Below are positions 14,191 through 14,806 of a DNA stretch of 14,806 nt, in pieces. The notes under the pieces are model-generated. The model did no database searches, was not told the origin of the DNA, and saw only the letters and a program-made list of their open reading frames with translations. The stretch spans positions 1-14,806 of the forward strand of contig CAZRFE010000064.1 of the NCBI GenBank assembly GCA_964599565.1, given 5' to 3'. A program made the translations under genes and the position numbers. How positions within the stretch are numbered: position 1 is the stretch's first letter; each line of letters opens with the position of its first letter. The stretch is from JAJUFS01 sp964599565. GTDB taxonomy: Bacteria > Pseudomonadota > Gammaproteobacteria > Natronospirales > JAJUFS01.

Positions 14191-14220
14191 GGTTCTTTCC
14201 CCAAGTGCGAGTTGCGTGCC
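14122..14220 (-). repeat. RBS plus lipoprotein-signal cassette, copy 2
   Basis: This is the matching 99-base cassette before and inside the FG-GAP lipoprotein gene. It encodes MRNTIRSAFILV, then the lipobox, against MHNTIRFGFILV in copy 1, with almost the same codons. Confidence 0.85.
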
Positions 14221-14222
14221 GT

Positions 14223-14806
14223 TCAATCCGCGAACAACACGAAGCTTTCGTGGCTGCCACGCCCGACGTGGATGTCGAGATCGCCGTCGCCGTCGAAATC
14301 GCCGACGGTCGTGCTGGCGCCGCGCGTGTCGATCGCCGTATCCGCCGGAAAGCGGTCTTCGGTGAAGCCGTCGCCGTTATTCCAGAAGATGCGCAGGTGA
14401 TCGCCGGTTCCCTGCGCGAACACGTCCGGCCAGCCGTCGGCGTTCAGGTCGTGCAGGAACGGCCGGTACGAGCCGCCGAGCATGTCCGTGTGCACGAAAT
14501 CGGTTTCGGTCACATCGGTGAACGTCATGTCACCGTTGTTGCGCAGCAGTTCGAAGGCCGGGAAGCGTTCGCCGGACTCGTTCGGTTTCAGGATGTCGTT
14601 GTAACCGTCGCCGTCGTAATCGAGGCATTGCGTATCGGCCGCCTGCTGGTTCGCATCGCCGATGCGCGATTCTGGCGCGCGGCGTCCGGAAAGAAGACGG
14701 AACGTCCCTGTTCCATCATTGGCGAGAATCACGTCCGCGGCCTCAAGCCCTGGCAGCACGCCGAGCTGCGCGATGTAGATGTCCGGGTCGCCGTCGGCGT
14801 CGAGAT
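14223..14806 (-). CDS. FG-GAP/VCBS repeat protein, N-terminus beyond the right edge
   Basis: About 194 residues of the C-terminal part are visible and the frame stays open to the edge. The GTG at 14759 is not the real start, because FG-GAP sequence (DADGDPDIY) continues upstream of it. Four calcium-loop repeats are seen: DADGDPDIY at the edge, DYDGDGYND, DLNADGWPD and DFDGDGDLD, the last ending near the C-terminus (HVGRGSHESFVLFAD). The pattern matches the next gene, so this is probably another propeller protein of similar build and, by analogy, an exported one. Its stop lies 32 bases before the next lipoprotein start, which indicates one operon. Confidence 0.85.
   Translation of the reverse strand, partial: LDADGDPDIYIAQLGVLPGLEAADVILANDGTGTFRLLSGRRAPESRIGDANQQAADTQCLDYDGDGYNDILKPNESGERFPAFELLRNNGDMTFTDVTETDFVHTDMLGGSYRPFLHDLNADGWPDVFAQGTGDHLRIFWNNGDGFTEDRFPADTAIDTRGASTTVGDFDGDGDLDIHVGRGSHESFVLFAD

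Noticed and set aside
13063..14400. A 445-codon plus-strand frame opposite the FG-GAP genes
   Set aside because: It is the mirror of repeated Asp-Gly codons and crosses two real genes; no ribosome binding site or motif.

Overview
The window looks like a chromosomal segment of a GC-rich (about 60% by eye) gammaproteobacterium. The evidence is the order tyrS - M23 endopeptidase - anmK / erpA - bactofilin - coiled-coil protein, with an rRNA operon leader just past tyrS. As I recall it, Pseudomonas has this order around its tyrZ-rrn locus. Type II TyrRS, ErpA, HemJ, RppH, haem bacterioferritin and Bfd all fit. No phage, IS element, CRISPR array or tRNA gene is visible.

Layout. (1) 1-296: leader and tandem promoters of an rRNA operon transcribed leftward; its 16S gene lies outside the window. 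(2) 297-1508: tyrS, leftward. (3) 1666-4099: rightward mepM-like peptidase and anmK (cell-wall cleavage and recycling), 10 bases apart. (4) 4110-5757: leftward operon of a membrane coiled-coil protein, a bactofilin and erpA, ending in a strong terminator. (5) 5895-7041: rightward hemJ (haem synthesis) and a 2-Cys peroxiredoxin. (6) 7066-7970: convergent terminator, then leftward bfr and bfd with operator-like sites; a Fur-box-like sequence sits inside the bfd promoter. (7) 8073-8585: leftward rppH. (8) 8707-10457: rightward FecCD/BtuC-type permease and its ATPase, with no binding protein or receptor in view. (9) 10458-10842: no intact gene, but a clearly recognisable decayed hipA kinase fragment. 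(10) 10843-14806: leftward operon of at least three exported proteins: a partial FG-GAP protein, a seven-repeat FG-GAP lipoprotein and a 636-residue lipoprotein of unknown function.

Genes 1-8 form a mostly conserved housekeeping block with two themes: envelope morphogenesis and peptidoglycan recycling (MepM, AnmK, bactofilin, coiled-coil protein) and iron, haem and Fe-S metabolism (ErpA, HemJ, Bfr, Bfd, possibly the ABC importer). The right third is accessory. Its main surprises are the hipA remnant and a nearly identical ribosome-binding-site plus lipoprotein-signal cassette that precedes two unrelated mature proteins.
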